From positions 1 to 63,526 of the forward strand of contig NZ_JAKFHA010000048.1 of the NCBI RefSeq assembly GCF_021502675.1: DNA of 63,526 bases, read 5' to 3'. This DNA comes from Yinghuangia soli (GTDB lineage: Bacteria; Actinomycetota; Actinomycetes; Streptomycetales; Streptomycetaceae). Both the position numbers and the translations under genes were made by a program. Positions 26,685-36,628 of the stretch are shown in pieces (position 1 is the first letter of the stretch; every line of letters starts with the position of its first letter). The notes beneath the pieces are model-generated. The model saw only the letters and a list, made by a program, of their open reading frames with translations. It was not told where the DNA came from and did no database searches.

Positions 26685-27875
26685 TTACGGGTTCAGCTGC
26701 GTGCGGTACTCGACAGTCATCACGTGCTCCGGGGTGTCCGGCCGGCGCGCCGCGACGCTGAGCGTGCCGTCGACGTACTCGAGCGCGGTCGCCTGCGGCG
26801 CGGCCGGCCCGGTCTGCGGCAGGACGAGGCGGGTCCAGACGCCGCCCGCGTACCGGATCACGCCGTACGTGCCGCCTTCCCGGGTCGTCGCGGCGAAGCC
26901 GCCCGGGGTGAGGGTGAGGTCAGTCAGGCGCTGCACGCCCGCGGGCGTGCTCTGCGGCGACCACGACCGTCCGTCGTAGTGGTACAGCAGCGGCCGCGCC
27001 GCACCCGTCTCCGCATCGAACTGCCATCCGGCGGCCCAGACATCGTCCGCGGCCCGGGCTTCCAGGCTGTTGACGAGCAGCCGGGTCCGCTTGTCGTCGT
27101 ACGGGAGCAGCACCCACTCCCAGCCGGTGCCGTCGTAATGCGCGAGGACCGGCTGCTGCCCGTCGAATGTGGCACCGCTCGCCCACACGTCGTCGGTGGC
27201 GATCATCTCGACGTCGGTCAGCTGCACACCGACGGCGATCTCGGGGTCGAGCTGCGGCAGGGGCGCGATGGTCCATGCGCTGCCGTCCCAGTGCTCGGCC
27301 ACCGGGGCGGTGTCGTACGTCCCGTTCGGCGAGGGGACGTTCGATTCGCCCACGGCCCACGCGTCCGCCGGGCCCAGGGCGTCGATGCTGTTGAGCGACC
27401 CGAGTTCGGTACCGGGCGGGGCCGGCGCGGCGCGCAGCTGCTGCCACTTGCCGTCGCCGGTCCCGACCACCAGGTATCCGCCGAGGTCCGCGTCGTACCC
27501 GCCGACCGCGAGCGCACGGCCGGGGGACAGCGCCGCGACGCCGACCAGCGACGACCAGTCGCCGCTCGCGGTCGGGAACGCGGTCTGCTGCCACGCGCCT
27601 CCGGCGCCGGACCGGCCGAACGCGGTCGGCGCGTCGCCGAACCGGTCCGGTCCGTAGCCCGCACCGAACATGCCGCCGAGGCCGTCGCCGGCCAGGTCGA
27701 GGATCATGCCGCCCGGCCGGATCTCGGTCGCCGTCCAGCCGGACGACGCGACCGGGGCGGCGGCCGGGGCAGAGCCGCCGGGGCTTCCGGGGCTGCCGGC
27801 GGCGAAAGCCGGCGGCACTGCGGCCAATGCCGCGACCACTGCGAGTGCTGCGGATCTCCGGACCAAGACATGCAT
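26685..27875 (-). CDS. secreted beta-propeller protein, copy B
   Basis: About 396 residues and clearly paralogous to the next gene: the same signal peptide opening (MHVLVRRSAALAVVAALAA), the same blade motifs (ADAWAVGESNVP, TDDVWASGATFDG, ADDVWAAGWQFD) and the same ending (LTPGGFAA then TVEYRTQLNP). A Gly/Ser/Pro/Ala linker follows the signal peptide. ATG 27875 matches the paralogue's start. The pair arose by tandem duplication and has diverged mainly between blades. Confidence 0.85.
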   Translation of the reverse strand: MHVLVRRSAALAVVAALAAVPPAFAAGSPGSPGGSAPAAAPVASSGWTATEIRPGGMILDLAGDGLGGMFGAGYGPDRFGDAPTAFGRSGAGGAWQQTAFPTASGDWSSLVGVAALSPGRALAVGGYDADLGGYLVVGTGDGKWQQLRAAPAPPGTELGSLNSIDALGPADAWAVGESNVPSPNGTYDTAPVAEHWDGSAWTIAPLPQLDPEIAVGVQLTDVEMIATDDVWASGATFDGQQPVLAHYDGTGWEWVLLPYDDKRTRLLVNSLEARAADDVWAAGWQFDAETGAARPLLYHYDGRSWSPQSTPAGVQRLTDLTLTPGGFAATTREGGTYGVIRYAGGVWTRLVLPQTGPAAPQATALEYVDGTLSVAARRPDTPEHVMTVEYRTQLNP

Positions 27876-28029
27876 GGTGCACTCCCGGGCTGCTCGGGGT
27901 CGACCGTACGTTTGGGCAACTGTGCACGCGCGGTCGCCGGATGGCACGCAGTTTCGGCGGTGGCCGAAACACTCGCCATCGCAAGGGTGTTGCCCCAGAA
28001 GGCGGGCCCCGGGAGAGCCTCCGGCCCGG

Positions 28030-28749
28030 TCAGGCGGTCGGCGTCAGGCCCAACTCGCGGACCATCGACTTGAGTTCGTCCTCGTACAAGCGCCCCGGGT
28101 CGCGCGTCAGCGGACCGGTGTGGCCGTAGACCTCCAGGGCCACCAGGCCGTGCATGCGCCCCCAGACGCGCATGCCCAACGCGGCTGCTGCGGGCGGGAG
28201 TTCGGGGTGGTCGCGATGCAGCACCTCGCACAGGTGGTCGGAGAAGTCCGCCCACGTGTAGTCGCCGTCGTGGAACTCCTTCGCGGTCGGCCACGCCGCC
28301 GCGACCAGTCCGGTCAGCCCCGCGCAGGCGCGTTCGGCGGCGTCCGCGGCCGCGCCGCCTTCCGGCGGCTGGTAGCCGTGCACGGCGTCGCCGTAGATGA
28401 GCCGGAAGCCCTCGGGGTGGGCGAGCGACCAGGCCCGCAGTGCGGTGCCCCAGGCGGCGATCCGCCCGGCGGTGTCGCCGGGTGCGCAGCGGTCGCGGGC
28501 CGCCTCGACGGTGTCCACGAGGTCGCCGTACACGTCCTGGATCAGCGCCGTGACGAGGGTGTCCCGGGTGTCGAAGTAGCCGTAGATCGCGCCCGCGGTC
28601 ATGCCCATCTCGCGGGCGATGGCGCGCAGCGAGATGGCGTCCGGACCGCCCTCGGCCATCAGCCGCAGCGCCACCGTCTTGATCTCGCGGGTGGTCTCCG
28701 CACGCAGGCGCTCGCGGCGGGTGGGCGGGGCTGCAGGCGCGGTTTCCAT
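28030..28749 (-). CDS. TetR family regulator of the adjacent MFS exporter
   Basis: About 239 residues. The HTH is at about 35-60 (ISLRAIAREMGMTAGAIYGYFDTRDTLVTALI); the C-terminal domain has LIYGDAVHGYQPPEGG and GRMHGLVALEVYGHTGPLT, the pattern of WHG-type TetR C-terminal domains. ATG 28749 is chosen over an in-frame GTG at 28758; neither has a strong ribosome site. It diverges from an MFS drug exporter with a 71-bp shared promoter region, so it very probably represses it. Confidence 0.88.
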   Translation of the reverse strand: METAPAAPPTRRERLRAETTREIKTVALRLMAEGGPDAISLRAIAREMGMTAGAIYGYFDTRDTLVTALIQDVYGDLVDTVEAARDRCAPGDTAGRIAAWGTALRAWSLAHPEGFRLIYGDAVHGYQPPEGGAAADAAERACAGLTGLVAAAWPTAKEFHDGDYTWADFSDHLCEVLHRDHPELPPAAAALGMRVWGRMHGLVALEVYGHTGPLTRDPGRLYEDELKSMVRELGLTPTA

Positions 28750-28790
28750 GCTTGACACCTTACAGAGTTCGGCTACTGTTCGGCGTGAAC

Positions 28791-28811
28791 TTACTGAACG
28801 CCGTGTAGTAA
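28791..28811. promoter_or_regulatory. TetR operator candidate
   Basis: The 21-base site has TTACT and AGTAA arms (28791-28795 and 28807-28811) and the core TGAACGCCG. A second pairing, CGGCGT (28781-28786) with ACGCCG (28798-28803), overlaps it. Both lie immediately before the MFS start at 28821. Confidence 0.5.
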
Positions 28812-28820
28812 CTGTGCGGC

Positions 28821-30383
28821 ATGAAGAATCGGGTCCCTGCCTTGACTCAGTCCCCAGCCAGGCCGCCCGCCCGCGCCGGGCTCGTCCTCGCTCTGCTCGC
28901 GTTCGCCCAGCTCATCGTGGCGCTGGACTACAACATCGTGTACGTCGCGCTGCCCGACATCGGCAGCGCGCTCGACTTCTCCGCGCAGTCCCTGCAATGG
29001 GTGGTCAGCGCCTACGCGGTCGGCATCGGCGGCTTCCTGCTGCTCGGCGGCCGGGCCGTGGACCGCTTCGGCGGCCGCCGCGTCTTCCTCGCCGGACTCG
29101 CGCTGTACGGCGCCGCCTCGCTGGCCGGCGGCCTCGCCGACGGCTCCGGCCTCCTGGTCGCGGCCCGCGCGGTGCAGGGCCTCGGCGGCGCACTGCTCAC
29201 CCCGGCCACCCTCGCCCTGGTCTTCGCCGGTTTCCGGGAAGGCGCCGAACGCAACCGCGCGATGGGCGTCTGGGGCCTGGCGGGCAGCGCGGGCCTCGCG
29301 GTCGGCGCGCTGGCCGGCGGCGTGCTCACCGAATGGCTGGGCTGGCGCTCGGTGTTCTTCGTCAACGTGCCGCTCGTCGCGATCGCGGTCGCCGCTGCGC
29401 TGCGGCTGCTCCCGGACGACGCCCCAGCCGTCCGGACGCGCGGCGGATTCGACCTGCCCGGCGCGCTGCTCGCCACCGCCGGCTCGTCACTCCTCGTCTT
29501 CGGCCTGGTCAGCGGTCCGGAGGAAGGCTGGACGTCGGCCCTCACACTCGGCACCGCGGGTGCCGGCCTGGTCCTGCTCGCCGCCTTCCTCGCCGTCGAG
29601 GCGCGCACCCGCACCCCGCTCATGCCGCTGCGCATGCTGGCGAACCGCGGCCTGGCCGTGTCGATGCTGGTGATCCTGCTCTTCCAGACCGGACTGGGCG
29701 GCGGGTACTACCTGTTCACGATGTACCTGCAGCCGGTCCTCGGCTACAGCGCACTCGAAGCCGGCCTCGCGTTCCTGCCGCTCACCCTCGTCTCGGCGGT
29801 CGCCGCGGGCAAGGTCGCCCCGCTGCTGCTCTCCCGCATCTCGCTGCGCGCCACGCTGGGCATCGGCATGGTCGGCACCGGTGCCGGCCTCGCGCTGCTG
29901 TTCGCCGGCATGAGCGAAGGCGGTTCGTTCTGGGCGCTGGTCCCGGGCAGCGTGGTGTGGGGGCTCGCAGGCGGCTGGACGTACGTCGCGATGTTCGTCG
30001 CGGCGGGCAGCGGCGCCGCCCCCGAGGAGCAGGGCGTGGCGTCCGGACTCGCCACCGCCGCCCAGCAGATCGGCGGCGCGGTCGGCCTCGCGGTCCTCAT
30101 CGCGGTGGTGAACGCGCAGAGCGGCCACGGCGGTCCGGGCCCCGACGCGGCGGGACTGCTGGACGGCATCCGGGCCGGCGGCTGGGTCGCCGCGGGCGTG
30201 GTGGCGGTCGGCGCACTGGCGGCGCTGCTGCTGCCGCGGCCGGGGCGGAGCCGGAGCATCACGGTGGCCGAAGCCGAAGCCGAAGCCGAAGCCGGGGCCG
30301 CCCCGCGGCTCACTCGTCGTCGTCGTCCAACCGGGCCAGCCACGTCGCCAGGCGCTCGACCGGCGTCTCGAACTCGGGGTTGA
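28821..30383 (+). CDS. MFS drug exporter, DHA2 (14-helix) type
   Basis: 520 residues with the DHA2 pattern: motif D1 LDYNIVYVALPDIG in helix 1, motif A GGRAVDRFGGRR, motif B AARAVQGLGGALLTPATLAL and motif C-like GLAVGALAGGVLTEWLGWR. It exports drugs or small molecules with proton influx. The C-terminus after the last helix is an odd tail of EA repeats (30267-30290) and Arg-rich sequence that runs 74 bases into the convergent DUF6104 gene. The tail is read only because no stop occurs earlier. Controlled by the divergent TetR. Confidence 0.9.
   Translation: MKNRVPALTQSPARPPARAGLVLALLAFAQLIVALDYNIVYVALPDIGSALDFSAQSLQWVVSAYAVGIGGFLLLGGRAVDRFGGRRVFLAGLALYGAASLAGGLADGSGLLVAARAVQGLGGALLTPATLALVFAGFREGAERNRAMGVWGLAGSAGLAVGALAGGVLTEWLGWRSVFFVNVPLVAIAVAAALRLLPDDAPAVRTRGGFDLPGALLATAGSSLLVFGLVSGPEEGWTSALTLGTAGAGLVLLAAFLAVEARTRTPLMPLRMLANRGLAVSMLVILLFQTGLGGGYYLFTMYLQPVLGYSALEAGLAFLPLTLVSAVAAGKVAPLLLSRISLRATLGIGMVGTGAGLALLFAGMSEGGSFWALVPGSVVWGLAGGWTYVAMFVAAGSGAAPEEQGVASGLATAAQQIGGAVGLAVLIAVVNAQSGHGGPGPDAAGLLDGIRAGGWVAAGVVAVGALAALLLPRPGRSRSITVAEAEAEAEAGAAPRLTRRRRPTGPATSPGARPASRTRG
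30267..30290. repeat. GCCGAA tandem repeat
   Basis: Four exact 6-bp units in the 3' end of the MFS gene, encoding an Ala-Glu run. Such a tract can change length by slippage without a frame change. Confidence 0.75.
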
Positions 30384-30486
30384 GGTCCACGAAGGTACGG
30401 AACTGCTCGGCCAGCCACGCGAAGGAGACCTCCTCCTCGCCGCGCCGGTTCTCCAGTTCCTCGATGCCCCGGTCGGTGAAGTACAA
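30310..30486 (-). CDS. DUF6104 family small protein
   Basis: 58 residues, YFTDRGIEELENRRGEEEV then SFAWLAEQFRTFVDLNP and ending ARLDDDDE. This is the short acidic protein conserved in streptomycetes next to 2-oxoglutarate dehydrogenase. The start is TTG at 30486, with GGGAG about 7 bases upstream. It is 125 bases downstream of the kgd stop on the same strand, and its 3' end overlaps the MFS gene in antisense. Its function is unknown; constant linkage to kgd suggests an accessory role. Confidence 0.8.
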   Translation of the reverse strand: MYFTDRGIEELENRRGEEEVSFAWLAEQFRTFVDLNPEFETPVERLATWLARLDDDDE

Positions 30487-30611
30487 CGCTCGCTCCCACT
30501 CCTGCTGATCACACGGAAAGACGGAGAAACGGGTCCGCCCCGGCGCATCGTATGCGCCGGGGCGGACCCGTCGGAAAACCGGACCGGTACGCGACCGGCC
30601 GCCTGCGGACC

Positions 30612-33600
30612 TTACGCGAAGGCCTCGCCCAGCAGGCCCTGCTGCTCCGCCTCGTGCCGCTTGGCCGAGCCGACCGCCGGCGACGATGCCGCCGGGCGGG
30701 CGATGCGGCGCGGCGTCGGCAGCCCCGCCTCGACCAGGTTCAGCGCGATGAACGGCCACGGGCCCTGGTTGGCCGGCTCTTCCTGGGCCCACACGAGCTC
30801 CAGGCCGTTGCCGTACCGCTCCATGCCGTACTTCGTCAGTTCGGCGCGCATCTCCTCGACCGGCAGCGGGTAGAGCCGCTCGACGCGCACGATCGCCACG
30901 TCGTTCGCCCCGGCCTTCGCCCGGGCGGCCTCGAGGTCGTAGTAGAACTTGCCGGAGCACATGACCACGCGCCGCACCTGCGCCGGGTCCACCGCGGTGT
31001 CGCCGATGACCGGACGGAACTCGCCCGCGGTGAACTCCTCGATGCGCGACGCGGCGGCCTTGAGGCGCAGCATCGACTTCGGGGTGAACACCACCAGCGG
31101 CTTGTGGTGCGGGTTGTGCGCCTGCCAGCGCAGCAGGTGGAAGTAGTTGCTGGGCAGCGTCGGCGACGCGACCGTCATGTTGTTCTGGGCGCACAGCTGC
31201 AGGTAGCGCTCGATGCGCGCCGAGCTGTGGTCCGGGCCCTGGCCCTCGAAGCCGTGCGGGAGCAGGAGCGTCACACCGGAGTGCTGGCCCCACTTCTGCT
31301 CGGCCGACGAGATGAACTCGTCCATGATGGTCTGCGCGCCGTTGGCGAAGTCGCCGAACTGCGCCTCCCACAGCACCAGCGCGTTCGGCCGGGCCAGGGA
31401 GTAGCCGTACTCGAAGCCCATCGCGGCGAACTCGCTCAGCAGCGAGTCGTACACGGTGTACTTCGCCTGCTCCGGCGTCAGGTTGGCGAGCGGGGTCCAC
31501 TCGCCGCCCGAGTCGCGGTCCACCAGCACCGCGTGGCGCTGGCCGAACGTGCCGCGGCGCGAGTCCTGGCCGACCAGGCGGACCGGGTGGCCCTCCATGA
31601 GCAGCGACCCGAACGCGAGCGTCTCGCCCATCGCCCAGTCGATCGTGCCGTCCTCGACCATCGCCGCGCGGCGCTGCAGCTGCGGCTGCAGGCGCGGGTG
31701 CACGGTGAAGCCGTCGGGCAGCGAGATCTGCGACTCGACGATGCGCTTGACCGTCTCGGCGGCGATCGGGGTGTGCGCCGGCGCCGGGAACTCCGGCAGC
31801 GGCGGCACCTCGGCGTGCACCGGAAGCTGCGCGGTGGCCGCCTCGCGGACCTCCGCGAACACCTTCTCGAGCTGGTCCTGGTAGTCCTTCAGCGCCTGCT
31901 CGGCCTCTTCGACGGTGATGTCGCCGCGGCCGATCAGCGCCTCGGTGTACAGCTTGCGGACCGAGCGCTTCTTGTCGATCAGGTCGTACATCAGCGGCTG
32001 GGTGAACGAGGGGTTGTCCGCCTCGTTGTGGCCCCGCCGCCGGTAGCAGATCAGGTCGATCACGACGTCCTTGTGGAACGCCTGGCGGTACTCGAACGCG
32101 AGCTGCGCGACGCGCACGCAGGCCTCGGGGTCGTCGCCGTTCACGTGGAAGATCGGCGCCTCGACCATGCGGGCCACGTCGGTGGCGTACATGGAGGAGC
32201 GCGACGACGCCGGGGCGGCGGTGAAGCCGACCTGGTTGTTGATGACCACGTGCACGCTGCCGCCGGTGCGGTAGCCGCGCAGCTGCGACATGTTGAGCGT
32301 CTCGGCGACCACGCCCTGGCCGGCGAACGCGGCGTCGCCGTGCAGCAGCAGCGGCAGCACCGTGAAGCCCGCGCCGGCCATGTCGATGATGTCCTGCTTG
32401 GCGCGCACGACGCCCTCGAGGACCGGGTTCACGGCCTCCAGGTGCGACGGGTTCGCCACCAGCGACACCTTGACCTGCGCGCCGTCCTCGGAGGTGAACG
32501 TGCCCTCCGCACCCAGGTGGTACTTCACGTCGCCCGAGCCGTGCATCGACTTGGGGTCGATGTTGCCCTCGAACTCGCGGAAGACCTGCGCGTAGCTCTT
32601 GCCGACGATGTTGGTCAGCACGTTGAGGCGGCCGCGGTGCGCCATGCCGATCGCGACCTCGTCGAGGCCCGCCTCGGCGGCCGACGACAGGATCGCGTCG
32701 AGCAGCGGGATGGTCGACTCGCCGCCCTCCAGCGAGAAGCGCTTCTGGCCGACGTACTTGGTGGCCAGGAACGTCTCGAACGCCTCGGCGGCGTTGAGCT
32801 TGCGCAGGATGCGCAGCTGGTCCTCGCGGTCCGGCTTGGTGTGCGCGACCTCGATGCGCTCCTGGATCCAGCGGCGCTGCTGCGGGTCCTGGATGTGCAT
32901 GTACTCGACGCCGACGGTCCGGCAGTACGAGTCGCGCAGCACGCCGAGGACCTCGCGCAGCGTCATCATCGACTGGCCGGCGAAGCCGCCGACCGCGAAC
33001 TCGCGCTCCAGGTCCCACAGCGTCAGCCCGTGCTCGACCACGTCGAGGTCCGGGTGGCGGCGCTGCTTGTACTCCAGCGGGTCGGTGTCGGCCATGAGGT
33101 GGCCGCGCACGCGGTACGAGTGGATCAGCTCCTGCACGCGCGCCGTCTTGTTGACGTCGTCCTCGTGGCTGGCGGAGATGTCCTGCACCCAGCGCACCGG
33201 CTCGTACGGGATGCGCAGGGAAGCGAAGATCTCGTCGTAGAACCCGCCCTCGCCCAGGAGGAGCTGGTGCATGCGACGCAGGAACTCGCCCGACTGCGCA
33301 CCCTGGATGATCCGGTGGTCGTAAGTGCTGGTCAGGGTGAGGATCTTGCTGACCGCGAGGCGGGCCATGGTGTCCGAGGACGCGCCCTGGAACTCCGCCG
33401 GGTACTCCATCGCGCCGACGCCGACGATGGTGCCCTGGCCGGGCATGAGGCGCGGCACCGAGTGCACCGTGCCGATGCCGCCCGGGTTGGTCAGCGAGAC
33501 CGTCACGCCGGCGAAGTCGTCCACCGTGAGCTTGTTGGCGCGGGCCCGCCGCACGATGTCCTCGTACGCCTGCCAGAAGCCGAAGAAGTCCATCTCTTCG

Positions 33601-34439
33601 GCCTTCTTGATGGCCGCGACGACGAGCTGGCGGTCGCCGTTCGGCTTCGTCAGGTCGATCGCGAGGCCGAGGTTGATGTGCTCCGGCTTGACCAGGAAGG
33701 GCTTGCCGTCGACCTCTTGGTAGCCGTGGTTCATGGACGGCATCGACTTGATCGCCTGGACCAGCGCGTAGCCGATGAAGTGCGTGAACGAGACCTTGCC
33801 GCCGCGCGCCCGCTTGAGGTGGTTGTTCACCACGATGCGGTTGTCGATCAGCAGCTTCGCCGGCACGGCGCGCACGCTGGTCGCGGTGGGGATCTCCAGG
33901 CTCGCGTCCATGTTCGCCACCACGCGGGCGGCGGGACCCTTGAGCGCGACCCTCTCCGGTCCGGCGCTCGCGGCGGCCGGCACAGGGGTGGCCGGCTTCG
34001 CGGTCGCGGGCGGCGGGTCGGCGGGCGTCGGCTTCACCGGGGCGGCACTGGCCGCCGTGGCGTTGTTCGACACACCGCTGGTCACCATGGGGTGGCTGGA
34101 CGCCGGCCCCGGGGTGGTCGCGGCAGGCCCGGCGGCGACCGGGGCGGCTGCGGGTGCGGCAGGGGCGGCCGCGGCGGCGGCCTGGATCGGTGCGGGCGCG
34201 GTACCGGCAGCAGCGCCGGGCGCACTCTCAGTGCTGGTGGTGATGGGACCGCTCCGGTTCGACGAGTCTGCGGCGGGTGCGGCTACCGCGTCTCCGCTGG
34301 GCTTGTAGTCGGCGAAGAAATCCCACCAAGCACGGTCCACAGAATTCGGATCCTGTAGGTACTGCTGGTAGATCTCGTCGACAAGCCACTCGTTGGGGCC
34401 GAAGCTGGCCATCGGGTTGCTAGGGGACTGTGACGACAC
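30612..34439 (-). CDS. kgd: multifunctional 2-oxoglutarate metabolism enzyme (E1 with fused E2-like domain)
   Basis: About 1275 residues, the actinobacterial OdhA/Kgd layout. A short E1 N-terminal segment ([18 protein letters not shown]) and a long Pro/Ala linker come first. Then an acyltransferase-type E2 domain (about 180-410, with [14 protein letters not shown] and the catalytic [17 protein letters not shown]). The ThDP E1 domain has [21 protein letters not shown], and [15 protein letters not shown]. No lipoyl domain. It decarboxylates 2-oxoglutarate in the TCA cycle and is typically controlled by FHA protein GarA/OdhI binding. GTG 34439 is chosen since SSQSPSNP begins relatives; the site AGAGGG is 13 bases upstream. 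Confidence 0.96.
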   Translation of the reverse strand: MSSQSPSNPMASFGPNEWLVDEIYQQYLQDPNSVDRAWWDFFADYKPSGDAVAAPAADSSNRSGPITTSTESAPGAAAGTAPAPIQAAAAAAPAAPAAAPVAAGPAATTPGPASSHPMVTSGVSNNATAASAAPVKPTPADPPPATAKPATPVPAAASAGPERVALKGPAARVVANMDASLEIPTATSVRAVPAKLLIDNRIVVNNHLKRARGGKVSFTHFIGYALVQAIKSMPSMNHGYQEVDGKPFLVKPEHINLGLAIDLTKPNGDRQLVVAAIKKAEEMDFFGFWQAYEDIVRRARANKLTVDDFAGVTVSLTNPGGIGTVHSVPRLMPGQGTIVGVGAMEYPAEFQGASSDTMARLAVSKILTLTSTYDHRIIQGAQSGEFLRRMHQLLLGEGGFYDEIFASLRIPYEPVRWVQDISASHEDDVNKTARVQELIHSYRVRGHLMADTDPLEYKQRRHPDLDVVEHGLTLWDLEREFAVGGFAGQSMMTLREVLGVLRDSYCRTVGVEYMHIQDPQQRRWIQERIEVAHTKPDREDQLRILRKLNAAEAFETFLATKYVGQKRFSLEGGESTIPLLDAILSSAAEAGLDEVAIGMAHRGRLNVLTNIVGKSYAQVFREFEGNIDPKSMHGSGDVKYHLGAEGTFTSEDGAQVKVSLVANPSHLEAVNPVLEGVVRAKQDIIDMAGAGFTVLPLLLHGDAAFAGQGVVAETLNMSQLRGYRTGGSVHVVINNQVGFTAAPASSRSSMYATDVARMVEAPIFHVNGDDPEACVRVAQLAFEYRQAFHKDVVIDLICYRRRGHNEADNPSFTQPLMYDLIDKKRSVRKLYTEALIGRGDITVEEAEQALKDYQDQLEKVFAEVREAATAQLPVHAEVPPLPEFPAPAHTPIAAETVKRIVESQISLPDGFTVHPRLQPQLQRRAAMVEDGTIDWAMGETLAFGSLLMEGHPVRLVGQDSRRGTFGQRHAVLVDRDSGGEWTPLANLTPEQAKYTVYDSLLSEFAAMGFEYGYSLARPNALVLWEAQFGDFANGAQTIMDEFISSAEQKWGQHSGVTLLLPHGFEGQGPDHSSARIERYLQLCAQNNMTVASPTLPSNYFHLLRWQAHNPHHKPLVVFTPKSMLRLKAAASRIEEFTAGEFRPVIGDTAVDPAQVRRVVMCSGKFYYDLEAARAKAGANDVAIVRVERLYPLPVEEMRAELTKYGMERYGNGLELVWAQEEPANQGPWPFIALNLVEAGLPTPRRIARPAASSPAVGSAKRHEAEQQGLLGEAFA

Positions 34440-34742
34440 GGCGGCAACCGCCCTCTTCCGCTTCCTGGGGTGGTGGACAGCGGGAAACAAGGCTACGCCC
34501 TTTCGGCCATGGTGCGCAGGCCCTACGTCCTACGCGTCGCGTAGATCACAGAGAGATGACCGAGTGGCGGAGATTTGTCCCTTTGCGAGCGATTCTATGT
34601 GACGGTATGTCATAACCGGACCGGTGGGTTCCGGATGCGCTCCGCGCGATCTGGCTGTTCCACACGCGTCCACCAGTACAACTGTGCGAAGAGCCGTCTT
34701 GTGAGGTTTTGTCGCCTCTCACCGAACGTCATGGCGCGCGGC
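34440..34742. other. intergenic region upstream of kgd
   Basis: No gene is supported in these 303 bases. They hold the kgd promoter and leader and the 3' side of the sensor kinase gene. This part is visibly less GC-rich near 34560-34620 (GATTCTATGTGACGGTATG), as expected for a promoter. Confidence 0.5.
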
Positions 34743-35849
34743 TCAGCCGGCCTCCTGCCGGGCCCGGCCCGGATCGCCCGGCAGCACCACCCGGATCCGG
34801 CATCCGTAGCGTGATTCGGCCACCGCGATCTCGCCGCCGTGCAGGGCCACCGCCCAGCGCGCGATGGCCAGCCCGAGGCCCGTGCCGCCGCCCTCGCGCC
34901 GCCCGCCGCCGCCCTGGTACGGCACCGCCGCGCCCTCGCCGCCGATCGCCGACCGGTCCCCGCCGCGGATGAACCGCTCGAAGACCCGGGTGCGCTCCTC
35001 GCGCGGGATGCCCGGGCCCTGGTCCTGCACCTCCAGGCGCAGGCTGCCCACGCCGTCGTCGGCCTGCGCGTGCAGGCTCACCCGGCCACCCGGCGGCGAA
35101 TGCCGGCAGGCGTTCGCGAGCAGGTTGGTGACCACCTGGTGCAGCCGCTCGGTGTCGGCCAGCGCGGTCAGCGCGGCCGGCTCGACGTCCACCACGAAGA
35201 CCACGTCGTGCCCGAGCGCCTCGGCCTCGCGCAGCACCGACTCCAGGAACGGCCGGACCGCGAACTCGCGGGGCCGCAGCGGCACCACCCCGGCGTCCAG
35301 GCGCGACAGGTCCAGCAGGTCCGCGACCAGCCGGCCCAGCCGCTCGGTCTGGGTCAGCGCCTGGCCCAGGTGCTCCTTGTCGGGCTCCTGGACGCCGTCG
35401 ACCATGTTCTCCAGCAGCGCCTGCAGGCCCGCGATGGGCGTGCGCAGCTCGTGCGAGACGTTCGCGACCAGCTCCTTGCGGTGCCGGTCGACCTGCTCCA
35501 GGTCGGACGCCATGCGGTTGAACGCGGTGGCCAGCTGGCCGACCTCGTCCCGCGAGGTGTCGCGCACCCGGCGCGAGTAGTCGCCGCGGGCCATCGCGCG
35601 CGCCGCCGCGGTCATCTCGCGCAGCGGCGAGGTCATGCCGTGCGCGAGCAGCAGCGTCACCGACAGGCAGGCCAGCGAAGTGACCACGAACATGTACCGG
35701 AACTGCACCTCGGCCCGCAGCCCGAGGATCATCAGCAGCGTCGACACGAAGACCGAGGTGACCACGAGCACCCCGAGCTTGGTCTTGATCGAGCGCAGCG
35801 GATCGAGCGGCCGGGTCTTCATCCACGCGGGCCTGGGCACCCGGCTCAC
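34743..35849 (-). CDS. two-component sensor histidine kinase
   Basis: About 368 residues. Two N-terminal membrane helices (LGVLVVTSVFVSTLLMILGL and MFVVTSLACLSVTLLLAHG) are separated by a very short outer loop, followed by HAMP (PLREMTAAARAMARGDY), HisKA with the phosphorylated His in ELVANVSHELRTPIAGL, and HATPase with N box LLANACRHSPPGG, G1 QDQGPGIP and G2 GGGTGLGLAIARW. The minimal periplasmic loop suggests intramembrane sensing. GTG 35849 overlaps the regulator stop (GTGA), so translation is coupled; an internal ATG at 35822 is an alternative. Stimulus unknown. Confidence 0.92.
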   Translation of the reverse strand: MSRVPRPAWMKTRPLDPLRSIKTKLGVLVVTSVFVSTLLMILGLRAEVQFRYMFVVTSLACLSVTLLLAHGMTSPLREMTAAARAMARGDYSRRVRDTSRDEVGQLATAFNRMASDLEQVDRHRKELVANVSHELRTPIAGLQALLENMVDGVQEPDKEHLGQALTQTERLGRLVADLLDLSRLDAGVVPLRPREFAVRPFLESVLREAEALGHDVVFVVDVEPAALTALADTERLHQVVTNLLANACRHSPPGGRVSLHAQADDGVGSLRLEVQDQGPGIPREERTRVFERFIRGGDRSAIGGEGAAVPYQGGGGRREGGGTGLGLAIARWAVALHGGEIAVAESRYGCRIRVVLPGDPGRARQEAG

Positions 35850-36628
35850 CCGCCGAGCTGTCCGGGGATGCCCGGCGTCTCCAGGGCGTACCCGACGCCG
35901 TGCACGGTGCGGATCCACTCCGCGCCGAGCTTGCGGCGCAGCGCCTTGATGTGGCTGTCCACCGTCCGCGTGCCGGACGCGTCCACCCAGTCCCACACCT
36001 CGGCCAGCAGCTGCTCGCGGGACAGCACCGCGCGCGGCCGCGAGGCGAGGCAGACCAGCAGGTCGAACTCGGTCGGGGTCAGATGCACCTCGGCGTTGTC
36101 CAGGTGCACGCGGCGCTGCGTGCGGTCCACCCGCAGCGCGCCCAGCCGGACCGTCTCGGGGGCCGCCGCCCGGGCCGCGGCCTCGGCGCGCTCCATCCGC
36201 CGCAGCAGCACGTGCACGCGCGCCACCAGCTCGCGCATCGAGAACGGCTTGGTCATGTAGTCGTCCGCGCCGACCGCGAGCCCGACCAGCAGGTCCGTCT
36301 CGTCGTCCCGGGCGGTCAGCATGAGCACCGGGACCGCCGGGTGCGCGGTGTGGATCCGGCGGCACACCTCCAGGCCGTCCAGGCCCGGCAGCATGACGTC
36401 CAGCACCACGATGTCCGGCCGGGTCTGCTCGGCCAGCGCGACCGCGGACGGGCCGTCGGTGGCCACCATCGTGCTGAACCCCTCGGCGCGCAGCCGTGCC
36501 GCGACGGCCTCCGCGATGGTCGGCTCGTCCTCGACGACGAGGATCAGGCGCTGCTCGCCGGGACCCGGCACAGTGCCGCGCTGGGCCGGAGCAGGCAGGG
36601 ACGGCGATGCGGATGCGTGGTCGCTCAT
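35846..36628 (-). CDS. OmpR/PhoB-type response regulator
   Basis: 260 residues. The receiver domain (about 28-140) has acidic pocket VVEDEP, phospho-Asp in DIVVLDVMLPGLDG and Lys in DDYMTKPFSMREL. A winged-helix DNA-binding domain follows (about 165-250, LTPTEFDLLVCLASRPRAVLSREQLL and RTVDSHIKALRRKLG, ending VHGVGYALE). ATG 36628 begins the protein with an extra 25-residue Pro/Ala tail. Transcribed ahead of the cognate kinase. Confidence 0.94.
   Translation of the reverse strand: MSDHASASPSLPAPAQRGTVPGPGEQRLILVVEDEPTIAEAVAARLRAEGFSTMVATDGPSAVALAEQTRPDIVVLDVMLPGLDGLEVCRRIHTAHPAVPVLMLTARDDETDLLVGLAVGADDYMTKPFSMRELVARVHVLLRRMERAEAAARAAAPETVRLGALRVDRTQRRVHLDNAEVHLTPTEFDLLVCLASRPRAVLSREQLLAEVWDWVDASGTRTVDSHIKALRRKLGAEWIRTVHGVGYALETPGIPGQLGG

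Noticed and set aside
30552-34358. Open frame of 1268 codons on the plus strand opposite kgd
   Set aside because: It is the codon-bias shadow of kgd in high-GC DNA: its product is Val/Arg/His-rich with no domain, and kgd is fully conserved on the other strand.
34598-34614. CRP-like TGTGA...TCATA site upstream of kgd
   Set aside because: The spacing is 7 rather than 6 and the second half is weak, so it was not called.
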